This document shows, in pieces, positions 43,555-52,332 of a stretch of 64,000 nucleotides of DNA. The stretch is from assembly GCF_002252505.1 (NCBI RefSeq), contig NZ_NNRL01000163.1:776222-840221 (forward strand). Direction: 5' to 3'. Position numbers and translations under genes: made by a program. The notes beneath the pieces were generated by a model, which was not told the origin of the DNA, did not search any database, and saw nothing but the letters and a program-made list of their open reading frames with translations. How positions within the stretch are numbered: position 1 is the stretch's first letter; the number at the start of each line of letters is the position of its first letter. The stretch comes from Brucella grignonensis. GTDB lineage: Bacteria; Pseudomonadota; Alphaproteobacteria; Rhizobiales; Rhizobiaceae.

Positions 43555-46206
43555 TCAGGCGAGGGTTCTGTCCACGATGTCACGAAGATCGGTCGAAAGC
43601 TTCGGTGTGCTGGCAATACGAGCCAATGCAGCGCGAGCATGTTCACGACGTGTGTCTTCAAGTGAACGCCAGGAACGCAAAGCTGTAAGAAGACGCGCTG
43701 CAAGCTGTGGGTTTTCCGGATCGATTGCCAGAATGATATCGGCGAAGAACGTGTAAGCAGCGCCATCCTTGCGATTGAACCCGGTCGGGTTGCTGGCTGA
43801 GAACGCCCCGATCAGTGCGCGCACGCGGTTCGGATTATCGAATGAAAGCAGCTTGTGCTTGGTGAGTGCGCGGACGGCATCAAGCGCTTTTTCGCCCGGG
43901 CGTGTTGCTTGCACGATGAACCACTTGTCCATCACCAATCCGTCGTCGCCGAACCGCTTTTCAAATGATGCAAGTGCTCCCTGAGCTTCATGGCTGTCAC
44001 CGAAGCGATGCACCAATATGCTGAGAGCTGCCGCACGATCAGTCATGTTATCGCCATCGGCAAACTGTTGGGCAGCACGGGCAGGGCTGTTTTCGTATAG
44101 GCTGAGATAGTCGAGAAGCACGTTGCGCAATGCGCGCTTGCCAGCCGATACAGCATCAGGGGAGAACGTAGCTTCTTGCTGCAAGCTCGCATAAAGCGAC
44201 GCGAAGTCACCCGAATAAGCGGATACGATTGCCGCGATGAGGTGATCGCGGCTTGCGCGAATTGCATCAGGATCGACATTGTGACCCATCTCGCGTGCGA
44301 TGTCGCTCTCTGTCGGTAAGGTCAGACAGAGGGCGCGGAAAGCCGCGTCAAGCGTTTCATCCGAGGCAACGCGTCCTGCAAGCTCAATGATCCTGCCGTC
44401 CGTCTCCGGCTCATAGCCACCACGCACCCGCTTGGCGCCATCCAGCAGGACTTGCGTGAAAATACCGGTCAGCGCTTGCCAGCGGGCGACGGGATCGCTG
44501 TCGTTCAATGCCAGAAATATACGATCTTCTGCATCAAGCGGGGACACCAGATTGATTGGTGCAGAGAAGCCGCGCAGCAGTGACGGGACCGGGCGTTCCC
44601 TGATGCCATGAAAGACAATGGTTTCCGAGGCCTGATGAAGATGGATCACACCATCGCGAACATCGCCACTCTCGACCGATGATGGCTGAATATCCTTGCC
44701 GTCTGCTCCCAAAAGGCCAAAGGCGATCGGAATATGCATTGGCTTCTTTGTTGGCTGTCCGGGCGTTGGTGCGAGCGACTGTGCAAATTCAATAGTAAAC
44801 GTCTCTTTTGCCGCATTAAAGTCGAAGCTCGCTTCGACTTTCGGCGTCCCGGACTGATCGTACCACAATGAGAATTGTGAAAAGTCCTGTCCCGAAACAT
44901 CGGCAAAGACTTTGATGAAGTCTTCAATGGTTGCCGCATCACCGTCATGACGTTCGAAATAAAGGTCCATGCCTTTACGGAACAGGTCAGGCCCGACGAT
45001 GGTGCGGATCATGCGCACCACTTCCGAACCTTTTTCATAAACGGTCGCCGTGTAGAAATTGTTGATCTCGCTATATTGGCGCGGGCGTACGGGGTGCGAC
45101 AGGGGGCCGCTATCTTCAGGGAACTGCTGTGCTTTCAGGATCTTTACTTCGGCGATACGTTTCACAGGGCGCGAACGTTCATCCGCAGAAAATTCATGAT
45201 CACGATAGACCGTTAGACCTTCCTTGAGGCACAGCTGGAACCAGTCACGGCAGGTAATGCGATTGCCAGTCCAGTTGTGAAAATACTCGTGTGCAATAAC
45301 AGCTTCGATGCCCGCATAATCCACGTCCGTTGCCGTATCGGAGTCGGCCAGCACGTATTTGTCATTGAAGACATTGAGGCCCTTGTTTTCCATCGCTCCC
45401 ATGTTGAAGTCGGAAACTGCAACGATATTGAAGACATCGAGATCATATTCGCGGCCGAATTTTTCCTCGTCCCAACGCATAGAGCGTTTGAGCGCATCCA
45501 TGGCGTAAACTGCGCGATCCTGCTTACCGTGTTCGACATAAATGGCGAGATCGACGGGGCGACCTGATTGTGTTGTGAAATGGTCCTTCACGACATCAAG
45601 TGAACCTGCGACGAGGGCGAATAGATAGGACGGTTTTGGATGCGGATCATGCCAGACAGCAAAATGCCGACCAGCATTGTCTGCCACAATACCGTGTTCA
45701 ACGGGATTGCCATTCGCAAGCAGAATCGGGGCGGCTGCCTTCTCGGCATTGATGCGTACAGTATAAACGGAAAGCACATCCGGCCGGTCATAATAATAGG
45801 TGATGCGGCGGAAACCCTCCGCTTCACACTGCGTGCAATAGACATCGCTTGACCGATAAAGCCCCGAGAGCTGACGGTTTGTCGTCGGATTAACTTCGGT
45901 GACGATCTCCAATGTGAAACGATCTGCATCAGGCAGGTCAGTGATTTCGAGCCGATCGGGCGTTGCTGAATAGCCGTTGTCGCCAAGTGGCGCTCCATTC
46001 AGACGCAAGCCGATCAATTTCAGTTCGTCGCCGTCCAGAATAAGCGGCGTCCCCCTGGCAGTATCCGCGCGCCGTTCGATTGTCAGTTGGGCGCGAACGA
46101 TTGTCTTTTCCGGCTCAAGTATGAAGTCGAGTTTCGTTTCTGGTATGGCGTAAGGGGTCGGGCGATAATCTTCGAGGCGGAATGTCTGGCCAGTTTCAGT
46201 ACGCAT
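43555..46206 (-). CDS. pepN: Aminopeptidase N (M1 family zinc peptidase)
   Basis: An 883-residue M1 aminopeptidase that removes N-terminal residues in the final steps of cytosolic peptide degradation. The zinc motif HEYFHNWTG lies at residues 306-314 with a later EGLTVYRDHEF giving the third ligand. The GAMEN exopeptidase motif is present in NMGAMENKGLN. The C-terminal half is the alpha-solenoid DUF3458-type region of E. coli PepN, and length is the same as PepN (about 870-880). ATG 46206 has AGAAGAG upstream. No operon partner is seen. Confidence 0.95.
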   Translation of the reverse strand: MRTETGQTFRLEDYRPTPYAIPETKLDFILEPEKTIVRAQLTIERRADTARGTPLILDGDELKLIGLRLNGAPLGDNGYSATPDRLEITDLPDADRFTLEIVTEVNPTTNRQLSGLYRSSDVYCTQCEAEGFRRITYYYDRPDVLSVYTVRINAEKAAAPILLANGNPVEHGIVADNAGRHFAVWHDPHPKPSYLFALVAGSLDVVKDHFTTQSGRPVDLAIYVEHGKQDRAVYAMDALKRSMRWDEEKFGREYDLDVFNIVAVSDFNMGAMENKGLNVFNDKYVLADSDTATDVDYAGIEAVIAHEYFHNWTGNRITCRDWFQLCLKEGLTVYRDHEFSADERSRPVKRIAEVKILKAQQFPEDSGPLSHPVRPRQYSEINNFYTATVYEKGSEVVRMIRTIVGPDLFRKGMDLYFERHDGDAATIEDFIKVFADVSGQDFSQFSLWYDQSGTPKVEASFDFNAAKETFTIEFAQSLAPTPGQPTKKPMHIPIAFGLLGADGKDIQPSSVESGDVRDGVIHLHQASETIVFHGIRERPVPSLLRGFSAPINLVSPLDAEDRIFLALNDSDPVARWQALTGIFTQVLLDGAKRVRGGYEPETDGRIIELAGRVASDETLDAAFRALCLTLPTESDIAREMGHNVDPDAIRASRDHLIAAIVSAYSGDFASLYASLQQEATFSPDAVSAGKRALRNVLLDYLSLYENSPARAAQQFADGDNMTDRAAALSILVHRFGDSHEAQGALASFEKRFGDDGLVMDKWFIVQATRPGEKALDAVRALTKHKLLSFDNPNRVRALIGAFSASNPTGFNRKDGAAYTFFADIILAIDPENPQLAARLLTALRSWRSLEDTRREHARAALARIASTPKLSTDLRDIVDRTLA

Positions 46207-46222
46207 TGCGAAACTCTTCTGT

Positions 46223-46322
46223 GGAGCGCATCCCGAAAGTGTAAAACCGTTTTCGGATAAGACACGCGTTAAAATAAACGATGAGAGCGTCGATTTGATT
46301 TAATCAAATCGAAAGGCGCTCC
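46223..46322. repeat. Composite intergenic palindrome (complete, two-part)
   Basis: The left half (GAGCGCATCCCGAAAGTG ... CCGTTTTCGGATAAGACACGCG) is followed by a right half with the perfect inverted repeat CGATTTGATT/AATCAAATCG between GAGAGCG and GGCGCTCC. It is a clear reference copy for the family in this window. Confidence 0.8.
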
Positions 46323-46335
46323 AAGTGCTTCGATG

Positions 46336-46413
46336 CTAGTAGATTGAATTTAACGTTTGGATCACGATCGGCATCCACGCTGTTTCAAACGTCAAATTCG
46401 AAAAATCCACTAG
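46336..46413. repeat. Second palindrome family, copy 1
   Basis: Arms CTAGTAGATTGAATTTAACG TTTG (46336-46359) and the reverse complement of CTAGTGG...GAATTTGACGTTTG (46386-46413) with a 26-base loop. The four arms of copies 1 and 2 share the core CTAGTGG-TTTT-GAATT-GAC-TTTG, distinct from the composite repeat. Confidence 0.7.
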
Positions 46414-46426
46414 ATTCTTATGCTTA

Positions 46427-46500
46427 CTAGTGGCTTTTGAATTCCGACATTTGTTTAACGCCTGTATCGAGGGATGCAAATGTCGGAATCAAACCACTAG
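46427..46500. repeat. Second palindrome family, copy 2
   Basis: Arms CTAGTGGCTTTTGAATTCC GACATTTG (46427-46453) and CAAATGTCGGAATC AAACCACTAG (46477-46500) with a 23-base loop, in tandem with copy 1 thirteen bases away. These are the only two copies seen in the window. Confidence 0.75.
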
Positions 46501-46666
46501 AGTCGTATCCGGCTTTTTAGCAAACGACAAGAAAAGCGAAGTTGTTCAATATTTTTTGCATACCGATCTTTGCTTGGCTGGCACTTTATTGCGAACAGGC
46601 CTATGGATAGCGCAATAACTGTAATTTCCCGCCTTGCTCCATATCTCCCGTTTAAGGAATTGCGTT

Positions 46667-47656
46667 GTGAAGTCCCTTCCGGACGCGGTCTCCGCAAATG
46701 CTCAGGTCAGCGAAACCATCGAGCCTGATCTGCTTCAGAATAACCCAATGTTGGGGATTAGCCTTAAAGTCGCTTCGGTCGCTGTTTTTGTAGGCATGTC
46801 CACCTTGCTCAAGGCTGCTGAGGGCATCCCGCTCGGTCAGTTGATCTTCTTCCGCTCATTCTTTGCAGTGCTTGCGATCCTCGTTTACTTTGCCTTGCGT
46901 GGGCAACTCTCTGGCATTCTTCAAACGCACCACGGATTCAGCCATTTCTGGCGCGGAATGGTTGGTGTAGGCGCTATGTCGTTGAGCTTTTATGCGCTGA
47001 CCAAACTGCCTTTGCCTGAAGCAATCGCGATCAATTACGCGTCGCCTCTTATTGCTGTGGTGCTGGGCGCTCTTATCCTGCATGAAGTCGTCAGGCTTTA
47101 TCGCTGGAGCGCGGTGATTATCGGCCTTTTTGGCGTGATGATCATTATCTGGCCACGCATGACATTATTTGCGGAAGGCAATGTCGGGCGCAATGAAGCC
47201 ATGGGTGCGCTCGCTGCTCTCGGCGGGGCGGCCATGGCTGCCTTTGCGATGATGCTGGTTCGTCGTCTCGTGCAGACGGAGCGTACATCGACAATCGTTA
47301 TCTATTTCTCGATTTCCGCCAGTGTCATTGCGCTGTTCAGCATCCCGTTTGGCTGGGTAATGCCGACTTGGCCACAGCTCGCAATGCTGATCGGTGCGGG
47401 TATCGCTGGCGGCATCGCGCAAATCCTGCTTACCGAATGCTACCGGCACGCACCGATGAGTACGATTGCGCCATTTGAATACACGTCAATGCTGCTTGGC
47501 TTGGGGATCGGCTTTCTGTTTTTTGGTGATATTCCGACCTCTGAGATGCTTTTAGGCAGTGCAATCGTGATGGCAGCTGGCGGCTATATCATCTATCGCG
47601 AACATCAGCTGGCGATCGAACCGCACAAGGCGAATACACCTCAACAGGCGCAGTAA
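46667..47656 (+). CDS. DMT family transporter (EamA type)
   Basis: A 329-residue inner-membrane transporter with ten predicted hydrophobic helices in two EamA repeats of five. Markers are PLGQLIFFRSFFAVLAIL in the first repeat and the second-repeat SPLIAVVLGALILHE and AQILLTECYRHAPMSTIAPFEY. Substrates of such exporters are amino acids, sugars or metabolites and cannot be told here. GTG 46667 with AAGGA 8 bases upstream is chosen over the frame starting upstream. It is separated from the MFS gene by three bases in convergent orientation. Confidence 0.85.
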   Translation: MKSLPDAVSANAQVSETIEPDLLQNNPMLGISLKVASVAVFVGMSTLLKAAEGIPLGQLIFFRSFFAVLAILVYFALRGQLSGILQTHHGFSHFWRGMVGVGAMSLSFYALTKLPLPEAIAINYASPLIAVVLGALILHEVVRLYRWSAVIIGLFGVMIIIWPRMTLFAEGNVGRNEAMGALAALGGAAMAAFAMMLVRRLVQTERTSTIVIYFSISASVIALFSIPFGWVMPTWPQLAMLIGAGIAGGIAQILLTECYRHAPMSTIAPFEYTSMLLGLGIGFLFFGDIPTSEMLLGSAIVMAAGGYIIYREHQLAIEPHKANTPQQAQ

Positions 47657-47659
47657 AAC

Positions 47660-48913
47660 CTATGCCTGACCTGGCGTTCCTTCGGCGCGTGGGTCGAGCT
47701 GCATCGTTTCCGGTGTTGACTGACCGTCGGGCGTATGGAACTTGAATTCTGTCTTCTGATCGCTGATTGCAGGCCGCTCGAACCGGCGTATGCGCCAGAA
47801 GGCGTGCAATCCATAGACGGCGTAAGCAACAGCCATGGTCACGAAGAAGCCGGATGCACCAATCAGATCCATCATAGGGCCGGAAATTGCTGGTCCAACC
47901 ACGCTGCCGCAGCCATAGATAATCAACAACCCGCCTGAGATTTTCACGAATTCGCTGGCATCGGCATAGTCATTGGCGTGCGCTACATTGAGACTATAGA
48001 TCGGGTAGAGCACCGAGCCGAACAGGAACATCATGATGTAAAGTGCATAAGGGGACGTCGGGTGAGTAAACAGCATGACGGCGGACAGCAGAAAACCAAC
48101 TATACCTGCAATGACCATCACAATGCGACGATCCACCAGGTCCGATGCACGGCCAAGCGGATATTGAAAGATAGCGCCGCCGATCATGGCGCAGGCAAGC
48201 ATGGTCGCAATGCCAAAGGTCGATAGCCCATTCATTTCGCCATAGATTGCGGCAAGAAAGCTCCATGTACCGGCGACGATACCCGCAATGAACGAACCGA
48301 CGGCTGCAGCCGGAGAGCGTCGATAGAGACCCTTCAGATCCAGCGAAGCCTGTGTCAGCGGGTTGGGCGATTGTGCGCTTGAAAGTGTGGTCGGAAGCAG
48401 GGCACTGGCATAGATTATGGCGCAGACGATGAAGAGTGTGACGGTTGTCGCATCGCCAAATGGCAGGATATATTGTCCGCACATCAGGCCAAGCATCGTG
48501 ATGATCATATAGATCGAGAAAATCTTGCCGCGCGTTTCATTTGTGACGCGCTCATTCAGCCAGCTTTCGATAATCATATAGGAGCCAGCAAGCGAGAAGC
48601 CTGCGATGCCGCGAAAGATCATCCAAGCATATGGGCTTATGATCAGTGAATGCAGGAGCAGTGCAATGGAGAGGAGTGTCAGCAGAGCTGAAAACACGCG
48701 CACATGCCCGACGCGCCGCACCAGATGCGGGATCAGGATGCAGCCCAATGTGAAGGCGAGTGAATAGGACGTTCCCATCCAGCCTATGGTCGTGGTTGAC
48801 CAGCCTTCGATCCCGCCGCGGATTGGCAGAAGAATGCCCGCAAGCCCACCTGCAAGCAGCATGAGAAACGTGCTTGCCAGCAAGGCAGCTATGGGCAGGA
48901 GCTGTCCAGCCAT
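47660..48913 (-). CDS. MFS transporter (YcaD-like)
   Basis: A 417-residue major facilitator with twelve hydrophobic helices. The AYAWMIFRGIAGFSLAGSYMIIESWLNE pattern (around residues 95-120, written in two halves: WMIFRGIAGFSLAGSY and MIIESWLNERVT) with NETRGKIFS is typical of the YcaD/CynX-like group. The middle loop and second half have ARASD-type GRASDLVDRR. The C-terminal tail is soluble and Pro/Thr-rich. ATG 48913 has GTGGAG upstream and is preferred to the GTG that includes it. Substrate unknown; convergent with the DMT gene. Confidence 0.85.
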   Translation of the reverse strand: MAGQLLPIAALLASTFLMLLAGGLAGILLPIRGGIEGWSTTTIGWMGTSYSLAFTLGCILIPHLVRRVGHVRVFSALLTLLSIALLLHSLIISPYAWMIFRGIAGFSLAGSYMIIESWLNERVTNETRGKIFSIYMIITMLGLMCGQYILPFGDATTVTLFIVCAIIYASALLPTTLSSAQSPNPLTQASLDLKGLYRRSPAAAVGSFIAGIVAGTWSFLAAIYGEMNGLSTFGIATMLACAMIGGAIFQYPLGRASDLVDRRIVMVIAGIVGFLLSAVMLFTHPTSPYALYIMMFLFGSVLYPIYSLNVAHANDYADASEFVKISGGLLIIYGCGSVVGPAISGPMMDLIGASGFFVTMAVAYAVYGLHAFWRIRRFERPAISDQKTEFKFHTPDGQSTPETMQLDPRAEGTPGQA

Positions 48914-49062
48914 GTTGAACTCCACGAAGGGCTATAGTGTCCACGAGGACTATACTTAAAGAATACCTGTTACCGTCAGGCGTCGTTCAAAATGCGAACT
49001 ACTGCATGTTTGCGGCATGTTGGTGACAGTCCTGCTCGCGATGCCACTGAAATGAGGGAATA

Positions 49063-49914
49063 TCAATCGCCTAATTCGGTGAGCTTCATTTTAACCGCGA
49101 GAAAATCACGCCAGGCAAAGCGTTTCTGTGCAGGTGTGCGCAGCAGATAAGCTGGATGCAGTGTCGGCATGACAGGAATTTCAATGCCCGAAGGGGTGCG
49201 ATGCACTTTCCAGTTGCCGCGCAGGCGCAGGATGCCTTCACTTGCCCCCGTCAGCGCTTTACCGGCGGGGCCACCCAACGCGACGAGTATTTTTGGTGCT
49301 ACAAGTTCAATCTGACGCTCGATAAACGGACGACACAATTCTGTCTCGACCGGTGTAGGTGTCCGATTACCCGGCGGGCGCCATGGAATTGTGTTGGCGA
49401 TATAGACATTTTCACGCTTGAGGCCGATAGCCTCGATCATCCGATTGAGAAGCTGTCCCGATTTGCCAACGAATGGCAATCCTTCTATGTCCTCATCGCG
49501 CCCCGGAGCTTCACCGATGAACATGATGTCGGATGATGGGTCACCATCGGCGAAGCAGAGGTTCTTCGCGGTGAATTTAAGATTGCAGCCGTCGAATGCC
49601 GCAAGCTTTTCCCTTAATTCTTCCAGCGTGGAAGCCTGTGCCGCTGCTTCACGAGCGAGCGCAATCTGCGCGCCGTCCGGAACGTCAGTTGCTGCCTGCA
49701 CCGGGCGGCCTGTAGGGGAGGGGACTGCTGTTTGGCGCGGCTGTTGTTGCTGCGGACGTGTGCGGTCAGGTTGCGCTGGTGCCGGTCGGGCCGACTGGCG
49801 CTGCGGTTCCGCGAAACGATCGATGGGGGTATCGGAAAGTGGCATGTCAACGCCCGCTTCCGCGTAAAAGCGGAGCAGACTTTCCATATCCAGTGTTTCC
49901 CGGTCATCGATCAT
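49063..49914 (-). CDS. Uracil-DNA glycosylase (type IV family)
   Basis: A 283-residue type IV (UDGa) uracil-DNA glycosylase that removes uracil from DNA in base excision repair. The motif GEAPGRDEDIEGLPFVGKSG is the active-site loop, NTIPWRPPGNRTPTP follows, and the C-terminal HPAYLLRTPAQKRFAW has the catalytic His. Family IV enzymes hold a [4Fe-4S] cluster; the cysteines expected are visible in DGCNLKFTAKNLC and ELCRPF. The first 90 residues are an extra Pro/Gln-rich region found in alphaproteobacterial members. ATG 49914 has GAGG upstream. Confidence 0.88.
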   Translation of the reverse strand: MIDDRETLDMESLLRFYAEAGVDMPLSDTPIDRFAEPQRQSARPAPAQPDRTRPQQQQPRQTAVPSPTGRPVQAATDVPDGAQIALAREAAAQASTLEELREKLAAFDGCNLKFTAKNLCFADGDPSSDIMFIGEAPGRDEDIEGLPFVGKSGQLLNRMIEAIGLKRENVYIANTIPWRPPGNRTPTPVETELCRPFIERQIELVAPKILVALGGPAGKALTGASEGILRLRGNWKVHRTPSGIEIPVMPTLHPAYLLRTPAQKRFAWRDFLAVKMKLTELGD

Positions 49915-50449
49915 ATTTTTACCTCACAGATTGAGGTGGCGAATTTTGACGTCGATTGCAAGAGCGCAGCACATAATTCCGGTTCATAGAGTGATGAAAG
50001 CATGTCTCCCAAAAGTAAGTGCAGCCTTCTCTAAGAGAATAGTCCACTGGACTGATCCGGAATCTCACCAAGATGAGATGGAGACGCGCGTGGAATTTAC
50101 TCTACGCGCATTTCCAAATGCTGGAGCCGATTTATCTGATGAAAAGATCCCGCATTGCGTCACAATAGCCTACAACTGAGTATATGAACGTTTATAAATT
50201 GACGTTTACGTCAAGGTAAATATTATAGGCGTGCATTTCGCATCGTTTTTGGACAATTGGACGCATATGCGACAGTCTTTAACTCTGCGAGAGGGTAAAG
50301 CCACTAGGACGTATAGCGTTCTAAAGGGGAAACAGGGCCGGTCCGAATATGGTTTATCCCCATTCGCGATAGGTTCATGAGCAAAAACAATTGGATGCAT
50401 TACCCGCGCTGAAATAGTGAGGAAAAATGCAAACCCGACGGAGGCACAA
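49915..50449. other. Intergenic region between uracil-DNA glycosylase and ETF-QO genes
   Basis: 535 bases divergent to both neighbours. It contains the 16-bp palindrome at 50199. An 82-codon frame (49931-50179) is open but has no recognisable features; I do not call it a gene. Confidence 0.5.
50199..50214. promoter_or_regulatory. Candidate operator upstream of the ETF-QO gene
   Basis: TTGACGTTTACGTCAA is a perfect 7+2+7 palindrome. It resembles, as I recall them, operators of LiuR (MerR) and other fatty-acid or branched-chain amino-acid regulators that control ETF genes in proteobacteria. It lies 235 bases before the ETF-QO start and is AT-bounded. The assignment is inference. Confidence 0.4.
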
Positions 50450-52156
50450 ATGTCCGAAGCCCCAGCAATCGCGAGCCAGGAGCTTCCCGAGCGCGAGAGC
50501 ATGGAATTTGATATTGTGATTGTTGGCGCAGGCCCTGCTGGTCTTGCTGCTGCCATCCGTTTCAAACAAATCAATCCTGAGCTTTCAGTCGTCGTTCTTG
50601 AAAAGGGCGGCGAAGTCGGCGCGCATATTCTGTCAGGCGCGGTCGTCGATCCAAGCGGCATCGATCAGTTGCTACCAGGCTGGCGTGAGGAAGAAGGCCA
50701 TCCATTCAAAACGCCAGTGACGGCAGATCATTTCCTCCTGCTCGGTCCCGCAGGCTCGGTGCGGTTGCCGAATTTCGCCATGCCGCCATTGATGAACAAT
50801 CATGGCAATTACATTGTGTCGCTTGGCAATGTCTGCCGCTGGCTTGGTACCAAGGCTGAAGAACTTGGCGTCGAAATCTATCCGGGCTTTGCCGCAACTG
50901 AAGTGCTTTATAACGATGAAGGCGCTGTAATTGGTGTTGCAACTGGCGACATGGGCGTCGAGCGCGATGGCACACATGGTCCGAATTACACGCGCGGCAT
51001 GGCGCTGCTCGGTAAGTATGTGTTGATCGGTGAGGGCGCGCGCGGTTCGCTTGCCAAGGAACTGATTGCGAAGTTCAAGCTTGACGAAGGTCGCGAGCCA
51101 GCGAAATTTGGTATCGGCCTCAAGGAACTCTGGCAGGTTGATCCATCCAAGCATAAGCCGGGTCTGGTTCAGCACTCCTTCGGCTGGCCGCTCGATATGA
51201 AAACAGGTGGCGGCTCGTTCCTCTATCATCTTGAAGACAATATGGTAGCGGTCGGCTTCGTGCTGCATCTCAACTACAAGAACCCGTATCTGTCGCCGTT
51301 TGAGGAATTTCAGCGCTTCAAGACCCATCCAGCGATCCGCGACACTTTTGAGGGCGGCAAGCGTCTATCCTATGGCGCTCGCGCCATTACGGAAGGCGGC
51401 TTCCAGTCGGTGCCGAAACTATCCTTCCCGGGCGGCGCGCTGATCGGCTGTTCAGCCGGTTTTGTGAACGTGCCACGCATCAAGGGTAGTCATAATGCTG
51501 TTCTGTCGGGCATTCTTGCTGCCGACAAGATTGCGGAAGCATTGGCCGCTGGTCGCGCCAATGATGAGCCGATCGAAATCGAAAACAACTGGCGCAACAG
51601 TGCAATCGGCAAAGACCTCAAGAGAGTCCGTAACGTCAAGCCGCTCTGGTCCAAGTTCGGCACGGTCGTCGGTGTGGCACTCGGTGGTCTCGATATGTGG
51701 ACTAATCAGCTGTTCGGTTTCTCCTTCTTCGGTACGTTGAAGCATGGCAAGAACGATGCACAGAGCCTTGAGCCAGCGGCAAAGCACAAGAAGATCGATT
51801 ATCCGAAGCCGGATGGTGTTCTGACTTTTGATCGTCTTTCATCGGTGTTTCTGTCGAACACCAATCACGATGAAAACGAGCCAGTGCATCTGCAGGTCGC
51901 TGATATGAAGCTGCAGCAGACCTCGGAGCACGATGTTTTTGCCGGGCCGTCAACGCGTTATTGCCCGGCAGGTGTTTATGAATGGGTTGATGCAGACGGT
52001 AATTCCGCTGCCGATCCGCAGGCCAAGGATGTCCGTTTTGTGATCAACGCGCAGAATTGCGTGCATTGCAAGACTTGCGACATCAAGGATCCGAACCAGA
52101 ACATCAACTGGGTTCCGCCACAAGGCGGCGAAGGACCGGTTTACGTGAACATGTGA
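50450..52156 (+). CDS. Electron transfer flavoprotein-ubiquinone oxidoreductase
   Basis: A 568-residue inner-membrane-associated flavoprotein that passes electrons from ETF (fed by acyl-CoA and amino-acid dehydrogenases) to ubiquinone. The FAD-binding Rossmann motif is at about residues 25-35 (IVIVGAGPAGLAAAIRFK), and the C-terminal [4Fe-4S] domain is visible in STRYCPAGVYEW, INAQNCVHCKTCDIKDP and the end GEGPVYVNM. ATG 50450 has CGGAGG 6 bases upstream, so the longer frame is not used. A 42-base copy of its 3' end lies 98 bases downstream. Confidence 0.94.
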   Translation: MSEAPAIASQELPERESMEFDIVIVGAGPAGLAAAIRFKQINPELSVVVLEKGGEVGAHILSGAVVDPSGIDQLLPGWREEEGHPFKTPVTADHFLLLGPAGSVRLPNFAMPPLMNNHGNYIVSLGNVCRWLGTKAEELGVEIYPGFAATEVLYNDEGAVIGVATGDMGVERDGTHGPNYTRGMALLGKYVLIGEGARGSLAKELIAKFKLDEGREPAKFGIGLKELWQVDPSKHKPGLVQHSFGWPLDMKTGGGSFLYHLEDNMVAVGFVLHLNYKNPYLSPFEEFQRFKTHPAIRDTFEGGKRLSYGARAITEGGFQSVPKLSFPGGALIGCSAGFVNVPRIKGSHNAVLSGILAADKIAEALAAGRANDEPIEIENNWRNSAIGKDLKRVRNVKPLWSKFGTVVGVALGGLDMWTNQLFGFSFFGTLKHGKNDAQSLEPAAKHKKIDYPKPDGVLTFDRLSSVFLSNTNHDENEPVHLQVADMKLQQTSEHDVFAGPSTRYCPAGVYEWVDADGNSAADPQAKDVRFVINAQNCVHCKTCDIKDPNQNINWVPPQGGEGPVYVNM

Positions 52157-52295
52157 TGTTTACGGGAACTGCGTCCGTCTCGACCGCCGTCAGAGCATTT
52201 CCAGCAAAAGTGCGTAGCGGTTTTGCGTCCGGATAAAGCGTATGAAGAATGTTGGCGAAGGACCGGTTTACGTGAACATGTAATGTTTACGGGAA
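52127..52295 (+). repeat. 42-base direct repeat of the ETF-QO 3' end flanking a palindrome
   Basis: The bases 52127-52168 (GGCGAAGGACCGG...GGGAA, including the stop) recur at 52254-52295 with one change (TGA to TAA in the stop). The 85-base gap holds a half-type palindrome. This looks like a tandem duplication split by, or created with, the inserted element. Confidence 0.85.
52192..52240. repeat. Half-type intergenic palindrome between the two 42-base copies
   Basis: AGAGCATTTCCAGCAAAAGTG, then GTAGCGGTTTTGCGTCC and GGATAAAGCG, the left half of the composite element. Confidence 0.75.
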
Positions 52296-52304
52296 AGCAG
52301 AACT

Positions 52305-52332
52305 AAAAGGCGGTTTTTAAACCGCCTTTTTT
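52305..52332. terminator. Bidirectional terminator between ETF-QO and endonuclease-like genes
   Basis: AAAAGGCGGTTT/AAACCGCCTTTT with a TT loop gives a perfect 12-bp stem, followed by T on both strands. It serves both convergent genes; it abuts the stop of the minus-strand gene. Confidence 0.88.

Noticed and set aside
49931..50179. 82-codon open frame upstream of the ETF-QO gene
   Set aside because: No ribosome-binding site, no recognised motif, composition like intergenic DNA; it probably is a chance frame.
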